A stretch of DNA of 64,000 nt from Triticum aestivum. Its lineage: Eukaryota; Streptophyta; Magnoliopsida; Poales; Poaceae. The translations under genes and the position numbers were made by a program. Location of the stretch: the NCBI RefSeq assembly GCF_018294505.1, contig NC_057796.1, positions 273,043,906 through 273,107,905 on the forward strand. The letters are read 5' to 3'. The notes under the pieces are model-generated. The model saw nothing but the letters and a program-made list of their open reading frames with translations, was not told the origin of the DNA and made no database searches. This document shows, in pieces, positions 45,365-56,130 of this stretch. Each line of letters starts with the position of its first letter. The first letter of the stretch is position 1.

Positions 45365-46938
45365 TGATACGTCTCCAACGTATCTATAATTTTTTATTGC
45401 TCCATGCTATATTATCTACTGTTTTGGACTATATTGGGCTTTATTATTCACTTTTATATTACTTTTGGGACTAACCTATTAACCGGAGGCCCAGCCCAGA
45501 ATCGTTGTTTTTTGCCTATTTCAGTGTTTCGGAAAAACGGAATATCAAACGGAGTCCAAACGGAATGAAACCTTCGGGAACGTGATTTTCTCAACAGAAG
45601 CAATCCAGGAGACTTGGACCCTACGTAAAGCAACAGAGGAGGCGGCCACGAGGGTGGAGGGCGCCCCCCCTAGGGCGCGCCCCCTGCCTCATGGGCCCTC
45701 CGATGCTCCTACGACGCCCTTCTTCCTCCTATATATATCCACGTACCCTCAAACGATCAGAACAGGAGCCAAAACCCTAATTCCACCGCCGCAACTTTCT
45801 GTATCCACGAGATCCCATCTTGGGGCCTTTTCCGAAGCTCCGCCGGAGGGGGCAATTGATCACGGAGGGCTTCTACATCATCCTAGCCCTACCGATGAAG
45901 TGTGAGTAGTTTACCTCAGACCTTCGGGTCCATAGTTATTAGCTAGATGGCTTCTTCTCTCTTTTTGGATCTCAATACAAAGTTCTCCCCCTCTCTTGTG
46001 GAGATCTATTCGATGTAATCTTCTTTTTGCGGTGTGTTTGTTGAGACCGATGAATTGTGGGTTTATGATCCAGATTATCTATGAACAATATTTGATTCTT
46101 CTCTGAAATCTTTTATGTATGATTGGTTATCTTTGCAAGTCTCTTCGATTTATCAGTTTGGTTTGGCCAACTAGATTGGTTCTTCTTGCAATGGGAGAAG
46201 TGCTTAGCTTTGGGTTCGATCTTGCGGTGTCCTTTCCCAGTGACAGCAGGGGCAGCAAGGCACGTATTGTATCGTTGCCATCGAGGATAACAAGATGGGG
46301 TTTATATCATATTGCATGAATTTATCCCTCTACATCATGTCATCTTGCTTAAAGCGTTACTCTGTTTTTAACTTAATACTCTAGATGCATGCTAGATAGC
46401 GGTCGATGAGTGGAGTAATAGTAGTAGATGCAGAATCGTTTCGGTCTACTTGTTTCGGACGTGATGCCTATATACATGATCATGCCTAGATACTCTCATA
46501 ACTATGCTCAATTCTGTCAATTGCTCAACAGTAATTTGTTCACCCACCGTAGAATACTTATGCTCTTGAGAGAAGCCACTAGTGAAACCTATGGCCCCGG
46601 GGTCTATTCTCATCATATCAATCTTCCATCACTTTACTTTTGCTTTGTTCTTACTTTTGCCTTTTATTTTACTTTGCTTTCTTATACCAAAAATACCAAA
46701 AATATTATCTATCTCCTTTATCTGTTTTAATCCTTGCAAGTGGCCGTGAAGGGATTGACAACCCCTTTATCGCATTGGTTGCGAGAGTTTGTTACTTGTG
46801 TAGGTGCGAGGGACTTGAGCGTAGGCTCCTACTGGATTGATACCTTGGTTCTCAAAAACTGAGGGAAATACTTACGCTACTTTGCTGCATCATCCTCTCC
46901 TCTTTGGGGAAATCCAACGCGGTGCTCAAGAGGTAGCA
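45365..46938 (+). repeat. 3' LTR of element F
   Basis: A 1574-bp LTR matching 38642-40182, TG...CA, directly followed by the CCCCT duplication. It retains about 35 bp missing from the 5' copy. Its palindromic module (45647-45693) has CTCATG in place of CTCGTG, one C-to-T-type change. Confidence 0.92.
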
Positions 46939-46943
46939 CCCCT

Positions 46944-47203
46944 CTGGTAGTTATTTGCTCCAATATTCATCATATATTTGATAAAAAATCTTCATGAAGT
47001 TTCAGCTTGTTTGGAGTTGTGCGGAATAGGTGGCCTGACGTAGCTTTTCCAGGTTCAGATTTCTAGCTACCGGAATTCGCCCTCTTTGTGTGTACCTTGT
47101 AAATTATGAGAGAAAAGGCATTAGAATTACTCCAGAAAGCATTATTATGCATAAAAACATCATAAATAACAGTAAGGAAACATGATGCAAAATGGACGTA
47201 TCA
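46944..47203 (-). repeat. 5' LTR of element E, outer part
   Basis: Continuation of the LTR cut by F. On the minus strand it begins TGATACGTCCATTTTGCATC at 47203, the outer TG end. Together with 37379-38641 it makes an LTR of about 1.52 kb. The host sequence starts at 47204; the expected target copy there is ATGAG, its partner lost with the 3' end of E. Confidence 0.85.
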
Positions 47204-47487
47204 ATGAGCTTCGCGACCACGGCAGCGTCCGCAAACTGAATGGCCTCCGTATCATAGGGGAACTGCGCGAGCTTTAGTTGCGCGTAGGCCGCCTTGACGG
47301 CCGAGACGCCCGAGAACAGATTGGCAAGGAGGGAGTCCGCGGCGGCAACCGTCGCGGCGGCCGGCGGTGAGGGCTCCTGCTGCTGCGCCCCGGCGGCCTT
47401 CTTCTCCGCGGCGTTTTGGAAGAAGGCGTCGAGGGAATACGGCGGCAAGGGCGGCGGTGGCGTCTTCCCGGGCGGCGGTGTCTCCCC
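47204..47487 (-). pseudogene. Host DUF641 (GIL1/IRKI-like) exon fragment cut by element E
   Basis: The minus-strand frame is open from 47487 to 47204. It reads a Pro-rich start (TPPPPLPPYSLDAFFQ), an Ala/Gln-rich stretch, then LLANLFSGVSAVKAAYAQLK, LAQFPYDTEAIQFADAAVVA and KL, where E's LTR begins. SLLxNLFxxVSAVKxAYxQLQ...PYDxEAIQxAD is the start of the DUF641 domain of plant proteins related to GRAVITROPIC IN THE LIGHT 1. There is no ATG in the open frame and a TGA precedes it, so this is a broken or captured fragment. The rest of the gene is not in the window. Confidence 0.65.
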
Positions 47488-47719
47488 TCAGCGGCGGCGA
47501 CGTCTCCCCTCGGACAGCGGCGGCAGCAACGAAAGAGCACCTTTCCAGAGGATGGAGATCGGGGATGGGATCGAGAGGCTGGTTTTTTTGCCGGGTGGGG
47601 TGGGGTAGGGTGGGGTGGGAGAAGAGACGGACAAAACCAGCAAAAATAAACGGTTGAAAGTGGTGGGACAAAAATAAACCGTGGATACTATTCAACCAAC
47701 TCAGACATTAGGAGTAGAG
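47488..47719. other. Single-copy-looking flank upstream of the DUF641 fragment
   Basis: GC-rich up to about 47620 with a CCCACCCCACCC-type run on the minus strand, compatible with the 5' part of a host gene. It then becomes AT-rich with two copies of GGACAAAAATAAAC near 47630 and 47665. Several long open frames overlap here only because of the GC content. I see no further gene. Confidence 0.4.
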
Positions 47720-48578
47720 ATTATTTGAATCTCCTCTGAATTCTTATATGCATGATTTGATATCTTTGCAAGTCTCTTCGAACTATCGATTTGGTTTGGC
47801 CAACTAGATTGGTTTTTCTTGCAATGGGAGAAGTGCTTAGCTTTGGGTTCAATCTTGCGGTGTCCTTTCCCAGTGACAGTAGGGGCAGCAAGGCACGTAT
47901 TGTATTGTTGCCATCGAGGATAACAAGATGGGGTTTTCATCATATTGCTTGAGTTAATCCCGCTACATCATGTCATCTTACTTAATGCGTTACTCTATTC
48001 TTATGAACTTAACACTCTAGATGCAGGCATGAGTCGGTCGATGTGTGGAGTAATAGTAGTAGATGCAGAATCGTTTCAGTCTACTTGACACGGACGTGAT
48101 GCCTATATTCATGATCATTGCCTTAGATATTGTCATAACTTTGCGCTTTTCTATCAATTGCTCGGCTGTAATTTGTTCACCCACCGTAATATTTTCTATC
48201 TCGAGAGAAGCCTCTAGTGAAACCTATGGCCCCCGGGTCTATTTTACATCATATTAGTTTGCCGTCAACTTGCCAATTCCTGTCACCGTTCCCTTACTTT
48301 GCAATCTTTTACTTTCCATTCCATAAACCAAAAATACCAAAAAAAAATATTTCACCGTTTATCCATCTCTATCAGATCTCACTTTGCGAATAACCGTGAA
48401 GGGATTGACAACCCCTTTCTCGCGTTGGTTGCAAGTTGGTGTTTGTTTGTGCAGGTATTCGGTGGCTTGTTGCATAGTACCCTATTGGATTGATACATTG
48501 GTTCTCAAAACTGAGGGAAATACTTGCGCTATTTTGATGCATCACCCTTTCCTCTTCAAGGGAAAAAACCAACGCAAG

Positions 48579-48781
48579 TGTAGACTAGATGGATTTTGAG
48601 AATATGATTCGCATGTATTGCAGCCCATAGGATGCATATATATAGAGGTACAAAAGCAATCCTATACTTGTACTCCAAGATCTAATCCTAGTTAAAAGGA
48701 AAGGATAGATGTGGAGATAGAGATAGGAAGGTAAAGAGTACATCACGTATATGTGCTAATACATGCTAACTTATTCTTACA
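48579..48781 (-). repeat. 3' LTR of element H
   Basis: 203 bp, plus strand TGTAGACTAGATGG...CTTATTCTTACA, identical to 63303-63505. A minus-strand TATA-like run (TATATATATG) lies near 48633-48642. Confidence 0.92.
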
Positions 48782-48796
48782 CCCCCCCCCCCCCCC

Positions 48797-50669
48797 GCAG
48801 TCGAAGCGTCGTCAGAGGAGATGCCAAGACTCGATCGAAAAGCTTCGAATGAAGACGAAGGAAGCCCCTTAGTCATGATGTCTACAAGTTGATGAGTCGT
48901 TGGGACGTGAACAACACGAAACTGTCCCAAAGCCACCTTCTCGCGTATAAAATGAATGTCCAACTCAATATGCTTCGTCCGACGATGATGAACGGGGTTA
49001 GCAGAGAGGTATACCGCAGAGATATTATCACAAACACCACGGAAGCCTTGTCAATGACACAATATAGCTCGACAAGAAGTTGACGAAGCCAGCAACATTC
49101 AGCCACGGCGTTAGCCACCGCACGGTAATCGGCCTCAGCACTCGAGCGAGAGACAGTAGGTTGGCGTTTGGAGGACCAAGACACGAAAGTGTCGCCGAGG
49201 TAAATGCAATATCCCGAAGTAGACCGGCGAGTGTCTGGACAGCCAGCCCAATCAGCATCCGAATAAGCAGCAATCGCAATGGAGGAACTGCCGGCGATCC
49301 TGAGCTCATGAGAAGTAGTGCCGCGAAGATAGCGAAGTAAGCGCTTGATCAGTCCCCAATGAGTGTCACGCGGAGCATGCATATGTAAGCAAATCTGTTG
49401 GACAGCATACGCGATGTCTGGACGTGTCAAGGTGAGGTATTGAAGAGCACCACCAATACTTCTGTAGAAGGTGGCATCGGACACAAGTTCACCAGCGGAA
49501 GAGGAGACCTTGGGTTTCGTGTCAACAGGCGTGGAGACAGGCTTACAATTGGACATAGCAGCACGATCAAGAAGCTCCTCCGCATATCTTTCCTGAGAAA
49601 GAAAGAAACCAGAGGCCGTGCGACGAACCGCGACGCCGAGAAAAAAATGAAGAGGCCCAAGATCCTTCATCTTGAATTCAGTGCTGAGGGAAGTGATGAT
49701 CAGCCGAAGAAACGTTGTCGAGGAAGCCGTGAGTACAATGTCATCGACATAAAGTAGCAAGTAGGCCATGTCTGAACCACGACAGAGCACAAAGAGCGAG
49801 GTGTCCGAAAGAGCCGAAGTGAAACCAAGGCGCCGAAGGAAATCACCAATGCGCGTGTACAAAGCGCGAGGAGCCTGTTTCAACCCATAGAGTGACTTGG
49901 ACAGCAAGCAAACATGCTCAGGATAGTTGGCGTCGATGAAACCCGTCGGCTGGGCACAATAAACACGCTCATGCAAAACTCCATGAAGAAAGGCATTAGA
50001 TACATCCAACTGATGGATCGGCCAATGTCTAGAAGCAGCAAGGTGCAAAAGTGTGCGAACTGTGGCAGGTTTAACGACCGGACTGAAAGTCTCACCAGAG
50101 TCAATGTCGGCACGCTGTGTGAATCCTCGAACGACCCAACGAGCTTTATAGCGATCCAAGGAACCATCTGGTTTGAGTTTATGTCGAAACACCCATTTAC
50201 CGGTGGCGATGTTGGCACCCCGAGGACGAGGCACAAGAGTCCATGTGTGATTAGCCTGGAGAGCATCATATTCCTCTTGCATGGCAGAATGCCACGCGGG
50301 ATCACGAAGCGCCGCACGAGCAGACGTGGGAAGAGGCGAGGGCACAATTGCGGCCGTGTGAGCATCCTCAAAACGCCGGTGAGGTTGAAAGACACCATGG
50401 CGCGCACGCGTAGTCATCGTGTGTATGGACACATCAGAGGGGCGGAGCCATGGGGCAGCACATGAAGGTGCCGTCGGAGCCAGGACCGGCGATGGCGAAG
50501 GCGCGGCGAACTCAACGGCAGGGCCGGATGACACCACGGGTGGCGAAGGCGCGGCGAACTCAACGGCAGGGCCGGAGGACACCACGGGTGATGATGACGT
50601 GCTGGTGGAGGCTGTTGTAGAGTTGCTGGAGGCAGCAGCCGCATCACTAGGGAGCGGTGTCGGGGCTGC
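48797..50669 (-). pseudogene. Reverse transcriptase and RNase H of element H
   Basis: The frame 48882-50585 carries the Copia RT: WVFRHKLKPDGSLDRYKARW, TFSPVVKPATVRTLL, QLDVSNAFLHGVL, SLYGLKQAPRA, the catalytic LLYVDDIVLTAS, then DLGPLHFFLGV. RNase H follows: AAYSDADWAGCPDTRRSTSG and SSAEADYRAV. A frameshift near 49000 moves the end into 48766-48963 (DIHFIREKVALGQFRVVHVP). An upstream 48-bp tandem duplication repeats VVSSGPAVEFAAPSP. Polymerase residues are intact; only the RNase H tail is broken. The type resembles Hopscotch-like Copia elements. Confidence 0.85.
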
Positions 50670-52325
50670 TGATATGTCTCCAACGTATCTATAATTTTTG
50701 ATTGCTCCATGCTATGTTATCTACTGTTTTGGGCAATATTGGGCTTTATTATCCACTTTTATATTACTTTTGGGACTAACCTATTAACCGGAGGCCCAGC
50801 CCAGATTTGCTGTTTTATGCCTATTTCAGTATTTCGAGGAAAAGGAATATCAGACGAACTCGAAACGGAACAAAATCAACTGGATAAGTTATTTTCGGAA
50901 GGAAAGCAACCCAGGGAACTTGGAGTGCACGTCAGAAGATCTCCGGGCTGCTCACGAGGGTGGGGGCGCCCCCCCCCTAGGGCGCGCCCCCCTGCCTCGT
51001 GACCACCCCGGAGGTCCACCGACGTACCCCTTGCACCCATATATACGTACGTATCGTAAAACTTCCAGAAAAAAACCTAGATCGGGAGTTCCACCGCCGC
51101 AAACCTCTGTAGCCACCAAAATTCAATCGGGACCCTGTTCCGGCACCCTGCCGGAGGGGGGATCCCTCACCGGTGGCCTTCTTCATCATCCTGGCGCTCT
51201 CCATGACGAGGAGGGAGTAGTTCACCCTCGGAGCTGAGGGTATGTACCAGTAGCTATGTGTTTGATCTCTCTCTCGTGTTCTTGATTTGGCATGATCTTG
51301 ATGTATCGCGAGCTTTGCTATTATAGTTGGATCCTATGTTTCTTCTCCCCCTCCTCTCTCTTGTAATGGATTGAGTTTCCCCTTTGGAGTTATCTTATCA
51401 GATTGAGTCTTTAAAGATTTGAGAACACTTGATGTATGTCTTGTCGTGCGTATCTGTGGTGACAATGGGATATCACGTGCCACTTGATGTATGTTTTGGT
51501 GATCAACTTGCTGGTTCCGCCCATGAACTAATGCATAGGGGTTGGCACACGTTTTCGTCATGATTCTCCGGTAGAAACTTTGGGGCACTCTTTGAGGTTC
51601 TATGTGTTGGTTTGAATAGATGAATTGAGATTGTGTGATGCATATCGTATAATCATACCCACAGATACTTGAGGTGACATTGGAGTATCTAGGTGACATT
51701 AGGGTTTTGGTTGATTTGTGTCTTAAGGTGTTATTTTAGTACGAACTCCAGGGCTGTTTGTGACACTTATAGGAATAGTCCAACGGATTGATTGGAAAGA
51801 ATAACTTTGAGGTGGTTTCGTACCCTACCATAATCTTTTCGTTTGTTCTCCGCTATTAGTGACTTTGGAGTGACTCTTTGTTGCATGTTGAGGTATAGTT
51901 ATATGATTCAACTATGTTATTATTGTTGAGAGAACTTGCACTAGTGAAAGTATGAACCCTAGGCCTTGTTTCAAAGCATTGCCATACCGTTTACGCTCAC
52001 TTTTACAGTTCGTTACCTTGCTGTTTTTATATTTTCAGTTTACAAAAACGAATACCTACCATCCATATTGCACTTGTATCACCATCTCTTCGCCGAACTA
52101 GTGCACCTATAAAATTTACCATTGTATTGGGTGTGTTGGGGACACAAGAGACTCTTTGTTATTTGGTTGCAGGGTTGTTTGAGGGAGACCATCTACATCC
52201 TACGCCTCTCGCGGATTGATAAACCTTAGGTCATCCACTTGAGGGAAATTTGCTACTGTCCTACAAACCTGTGCACTTGCAGGCCCAACAACGTCTACAA
52301 GAAGAAGGTTGCGTAGTAGACATCA
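50670..52325 (+). mobile_element. Solo LTR I of a Gypsy element
   Basis: A 1656-bp single LTR from TGATATGTCTCCAACGTATC to GTAGTAGACATCA, flanked by a perfect GCTGC duplication (50665-50669, 52326-52330). The first ~200 bp match the F LTR, while the 3' part is different. It carries the palindromic module (50953-51001) and a TATA-like run (51040-51045). No internal sequence. It sits in H's region between integrase and RT. Confidence 0.9.
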
Positions 52326-52330
52326 GCTGC

Positions 52331-53735
52331 CGACATGGATGGCCCAAGGGCGTCATTGGGAGAGGCAGCTGCTGCCGTGACACCACCATTCGCTGCCATG
52401 GCAGCCGACGTGGTTGGCATGGCAACCAAGCTGGGCGGCCTGGAAGAAGAGGCAGCCGCCGTGGCGGCCGTGGATGGTGATGCAGGGGCGGCCACGGCTG
52501 GACTCCCGGCGACCCGAGGAGCGGCCGGAGGGCCACGGCATCGAGCGGCCGGTGGTGCAGGGACCACGACGGGTTCGGGCCGAGAGGGCCCAACTGATGG
52601 TGATGGAGACTCCGGCAGCATGTTCCTGAAAGGAAAAACACACTCGTCAAAAACAACATGGCGTGATGTTAGCACACGGCGACTGACCGGATCATAGCAG
52701 CGGTATCCACGATGATCAGGAGGGTATCCGAAGAAAACACAAGCTATGGAGCGAGGTGAGAGTTTATGAGGAGCAGTAGCGGTGGTATTTGGGTAGCATA
52801 GACATCCAAAAACTCGAAGATGAGAGTAGTCAGGTGGGAGACCGAAGAGAAGTTGATGGGGAGGAAGATTATTGCGTGGACGACAAGGTCGGAAATTGAG
52901 AAGATAGGTCGCAGTATTGAGTGCTTCAGCCCAAAACCTAGGAGGCATATGAGCATGAAATAATAGAGTACGGACACTATCATTTAATGTGTCGAAGTAT
53001 GCGTTCTGCGCGGCCATTTTGTTGCGAGGTATATGGGCATGTGAGACGAAGGTGGATGCCGTGTTGTGCAAAAAAGGTGCGAGAAGCATGGTTATCAAAT
53101 TCACGACCATTGTCGGTTTGAAAGGCTAAGATGTAACGTTGAAATTGGGTGGCGACAAAGGCATGAAAGCGAGAGATAATGGAGAACACATCCGACTTGT
53201 GACGCAAAGGAAAAGTCCAAACATAATGCGAGTAGTCATCTAGTAGAACAAGATAATATTGAAACCCCGAAACACTTGTGATAGGAGATGTCCAAACATC
53301 GCAATGAACAAGAGCAAAAGGAAAACTAGCTTGACTATCAGACTGTTTGAAAGGTAAACGAACGTGCTTCCCCAATCTACAAGCATGACACGTTGTAGTG
53401 GGTGATTTATTACAAGTAAAATCAAAAGAAGAAAGTGTCCTAGAGAGAGCAGCATGTCCTGGATAGCCAAGGCGTTGATGCCAAAGGTCGGTGGTGCCGG
53501 CGAGAAAGGCTTGAGGTCCGGTGACAACAGGGTATAGGTCGTCGGGACTATCACATCGGAGACTCACCGCGCGGGTACGACGATCCTTGACAGAAAAACC
53601 AAGTTCATCAAACTCAACATTAACAGGGTTTGTACGAGTTAAAAGACGAACAGAAATTAGATTTTTAATGAGATTAGGAGTGATAACAACATCACGTAAT
53701 GAAAGTTGAAAAGAAGAAGTAGGGAGAGAAGCAGT
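52331..53735 (-). pseudogene. Integrase region of element H
   Basis: Two frames (52980-53735 and 52331-53110) joined by a one-base shift near 53005. The first holds the segment right after protease (LRDVVITPNLIKNLISV), the pre-integrase HHCC finger (LWHQRLGYPGH ... TTCHACRLGK) and the core with all catalytic residues: Asp in VHCDVWTSP, Asp in QTDNGREF, Glu in QNGRAERILR. The second frame covers FWAEALNTATYLLN, HLRVFGCLCYP and CVFFGYPPDHRGYRCYDP, then a Pro/Ala-rich linker to RT. Confidence 0.85.
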
Positions 53736-54380
53736 TGGCGACGAGGGCGGTCGCCTGGACCTGCTGGGCATGGCGCGCAAGACGTCTTTCCTCCTGCAAA
53801 AGAGCGCCACGAGCACGGGCGAAAGTCAGTCCAGCAGGGTTGATGGAGAGGACGGCGATGCAGTGGCCAAATTCGCCGTTCAGCCCGTTGAGGAAGGTCG
53901 TGAGCATGTCCTGGTCCGTGACCGGAGTGCCCACGTCGCGAAGAGTGTCGGAGATGCACTTGAGGCGGCTCGCGAAGGCGGTGACGGAGAGGTCGCCTTG
54001 GACGAGGTTGAGGAAGTCACACTTAGCGAACATGGACCGTTGAAGACGATTGTCGCGGAAGAGGTCGGTGATGACGGTCCAAGCGTTGGCGGCGGTGTCG
54101 GAGGGCTGGATGATGATCTCGAGGATATCTTTGGAGACCGTGGTGTAGAGCCAAGAGACGATGCATTGGTCTATTTGGGTCCACTCGACATCGCCGAGAG
54201 CCCTGAGGGCATCAACGGAGCCATCGATATGATCAAGAAGACCTAGCTTGCGGAAGGTGAGATTGAAGAAAGTCTGCCAGATGCAAAAGTTAGACTCGTC
54301 GAAGTCGAGGATGACAGTGACGTGGTTGCGGATGTTGATGAGCTGGATGGCGGTGGCGCTAGGGGCAGCGGGGTTGCCGG
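53736..54380 (-). pseudogene. gag of element H, main part, fused to pol by deletion
   Basis: Minus-strand frame from 54380: NTGNPAAPSATAIQLINIRN, then a Copia gag core with NAWTVITDLF and RSMFAKCDFLNLVQGDLSV and ISDTLRDVGTPVTDQDML. It ends at ARHAQQVQATALVA, where it passes straight into sequence belonging to the end of the protease region. The CCHC zinc knuckle and the DTGA protease are absent, so roughly several hundred bases are deleted at about 53735. The first 27 codons lie at 63130-63208. Confidence 0.75.
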
Positions 54381-56098
54381 TGTTGGGAATCGTAGCATAA
54401 TTTAAAACAAAATTCTACGCTCACCAAGATGCATCTATGGAGTCTACTAGCAACGAGGGGAAAGGAGTGCATCTACATACCCGTGTAGATCGCGAGCGGA
54501 AGCGTTCCAATGAACGTGGATGACGGAGTCGTACTCGCCGTGATCCAAATCACCGATGACCGAGTGCCGAACGGACGGCACCTCCGCGTTCAACACACGT
54601 ACGGTGCAGCGACGTCTCCTCCTTCTTGATCCAGCAAGGGGGAAGGAGAGGTTGATGGAGATCCAGCAGCACGACGGCGTGGTGGTGGATGTAGCGGGTC
54701 TCGGCAGGGCTTTGCCAAGCTTCTGCGAGAGAGAGAGGTGTTGCAGGGGAGGAGGGAGGCGCCCAAGGCTGTGTGTTTCTGCCCTCCCTCCCCCTCCTTT
54801 ATATAGGTCCCCTGGGGGGGCGCCGGCCCCAAGAGGTGGGATCTCAAGGGGGGGGCGGCGGCCACAAGGGGGGAAGGGGTTGCCTTGCCCCCCAAGGCAA
54901 GGGGGAAGCTCCCCCCTAGGGTTCCCAACCCTAGGCGCATGGGGGGAGGCCCAAGGGGGGCGCCCCAGCCCACTAAGGGCTGGTTCCCTTCCACTTTCAG
55001 CCCACGGGGCCCTCCGGGATAGGTGGCCCCACCCGGTGGACCCCCGGGACCCTTCCGGTGGTCCCGGTACAATACCGGTAACCCCCGAAATTTTCCCGGT
55101 GGCCGAAACTGGACTTCCTATATATAATTCTTCACCTCCGGACCATTCCGGAACCTCTCGTGACGTCCGGGATCTCATCCGGGACTCCGAACAACTTTCG
55201 GGTTTCCGCATACATATATCTCTACAACCCTAGCGTCATCGAACCTTAAGTGTGTAGACCCTACGGGTTCGGGAGACATGCAGACATGACCGAGACGCCT
55301 CTCCGGTCAATAACCAACAGCGGGATCTGGATACCCATGTTGGCTCCCACATGTTCCACGATGATCTCATCGGATGAACCACGGTGTCGAGGATTCAATC
55401 AATCCGTATGCAATTCCCTTTGTCAAACGGTATGTTACTTGCCCGAGATTCGATCGTCGGTATCCCAATACCTTGTTCAATCTCGTTACCGGCAAGTCTC
55501 TTTACTCGTACCGCAATGCATGATCCCGTGACTAACGCCTTAGTCACATTGAGCTCATTATGATGATGCATTACCGAGTGGGCCCAGAGATACCTCTCCG
55601 TCACACGGAGTGACAAATCCCACTCTCGATCCGTGCCAACCCAACAGACACTTTCGGAGATACCCGTAGTGCACCTTTATAGTCACCCAGTTACGTTGTG
55701 ACGTTTGGCACACCCAAAGCACTCCTACGGTATCCGGGAGTTGCACGATCTCATGGTCTAAGGAAAAGATACTTGACATTGGAAAAGCTCTAGCAAACGA
55801 AACTACACGATCTTTTATGCTATGCTTAGGATTGGGTCTTGTCCATCACATCATTCTCCTAATGATGTGATCCCGTTATCAATGACATCCAATGTCCATA
55901 GTCAGGAAACCATGACTATCTGTTGATCAACGAGCTAGTCAACTAGAGGCTTACTAGGGACACGTTGTGGTCTATGTATTCACACATGTATTACGATTTC
56001 CGGACAATACAATTATAGCATGAATAATAGACAATTATCATGAACAAAGAAATATAATAATAACCATTTATTATTGCCTCTAGGGCATATTTCCAACA
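54381..56098 (-). repeat. 3' LTR of element J
   Basis: 1718 bp. It is followed inward by the polypurine tract (minus strand CTAGTGCAAGTGGGAGAC, 56099-56116). TATA-like run on the minus strand at 54798-54807. Two 8-bp perfect inverted repeats (TTGCCTTG-CCCC-CAAGGCAA, and CTAGGGTT-CCC-AACCCTAG) lie upstream of it at about 54880-54935. Confidence 0.93.
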
Positions 56099-56130
56099 GT
56101 CTCCCACTTGCACTAGAGTCAATAATCTAG

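Larger units (their letters stand above)
38642..46938 (+). mobile_element. Element F: full-length non-autonomous Gypsy element (gag-protease only)
   Basis: A complete plus-strand element with 5' LTR 38642-40182, 3' LTR 45365-46938 and a perfect target duplication CCCCT (38637-38641 and 46939-46943), inserted in the 5' LTR of E. It has a tRNA-Asp primer site, a gag-protease ORF with a single nonsense codon, and a long non-coding 3' region homologous to that of A. It has no RT, RNase H or integrase. Its coding region is the least damaged of the non-autonomous elements here. Confidence 0.93.
29674..47203 (-). mobile_element. Element E: autonomous-type Athila Gypsy element, split by a Copia solo LTR and element F
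   Basis: A minus-strand element with 5' LTR at 37379-38641 plus 46944-47203, then gag, protease, RT, RNase H, integrase and a small post-pol ORF. The 3' LTR is missing because K replaces everything left of 29674. The LTR starts TGATACGTCCATTTTGCATC on the minus strand. Protein motifs are Athila-lineage (FMDDFSVYG in RT, CDECQRIGNI in integrase). Multiple frameshifts, a missing primer site and lost integrase residues show it is long dead. Its right end lies in a DUF641-like host exon. Confidence 0.85.

Noticed and set aside
47252..47695. 147-codon frame and several plus-strand frames over the DUF641 region
   Set aside because: GC-rich shadows of the frame that matches the DUF641 domain; the other frames show only Arg/Pro/Ala-rich translation.
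48782..48796. Run of 15 C as a possible sequencing artefact or G-quadruplex signal
   Set aside because: Its position directly inside the 3' LTR of H matches the polypurine tract; length may vary by slippage, and nothing more can be concluded.
54447..55233. Long Gly/Pro-rich frames on both strands of the J LTR (also 61475-62262)
   Set aside because: GC-rich U3 sequence present in both LTRs, with indels that change the frame between copies.
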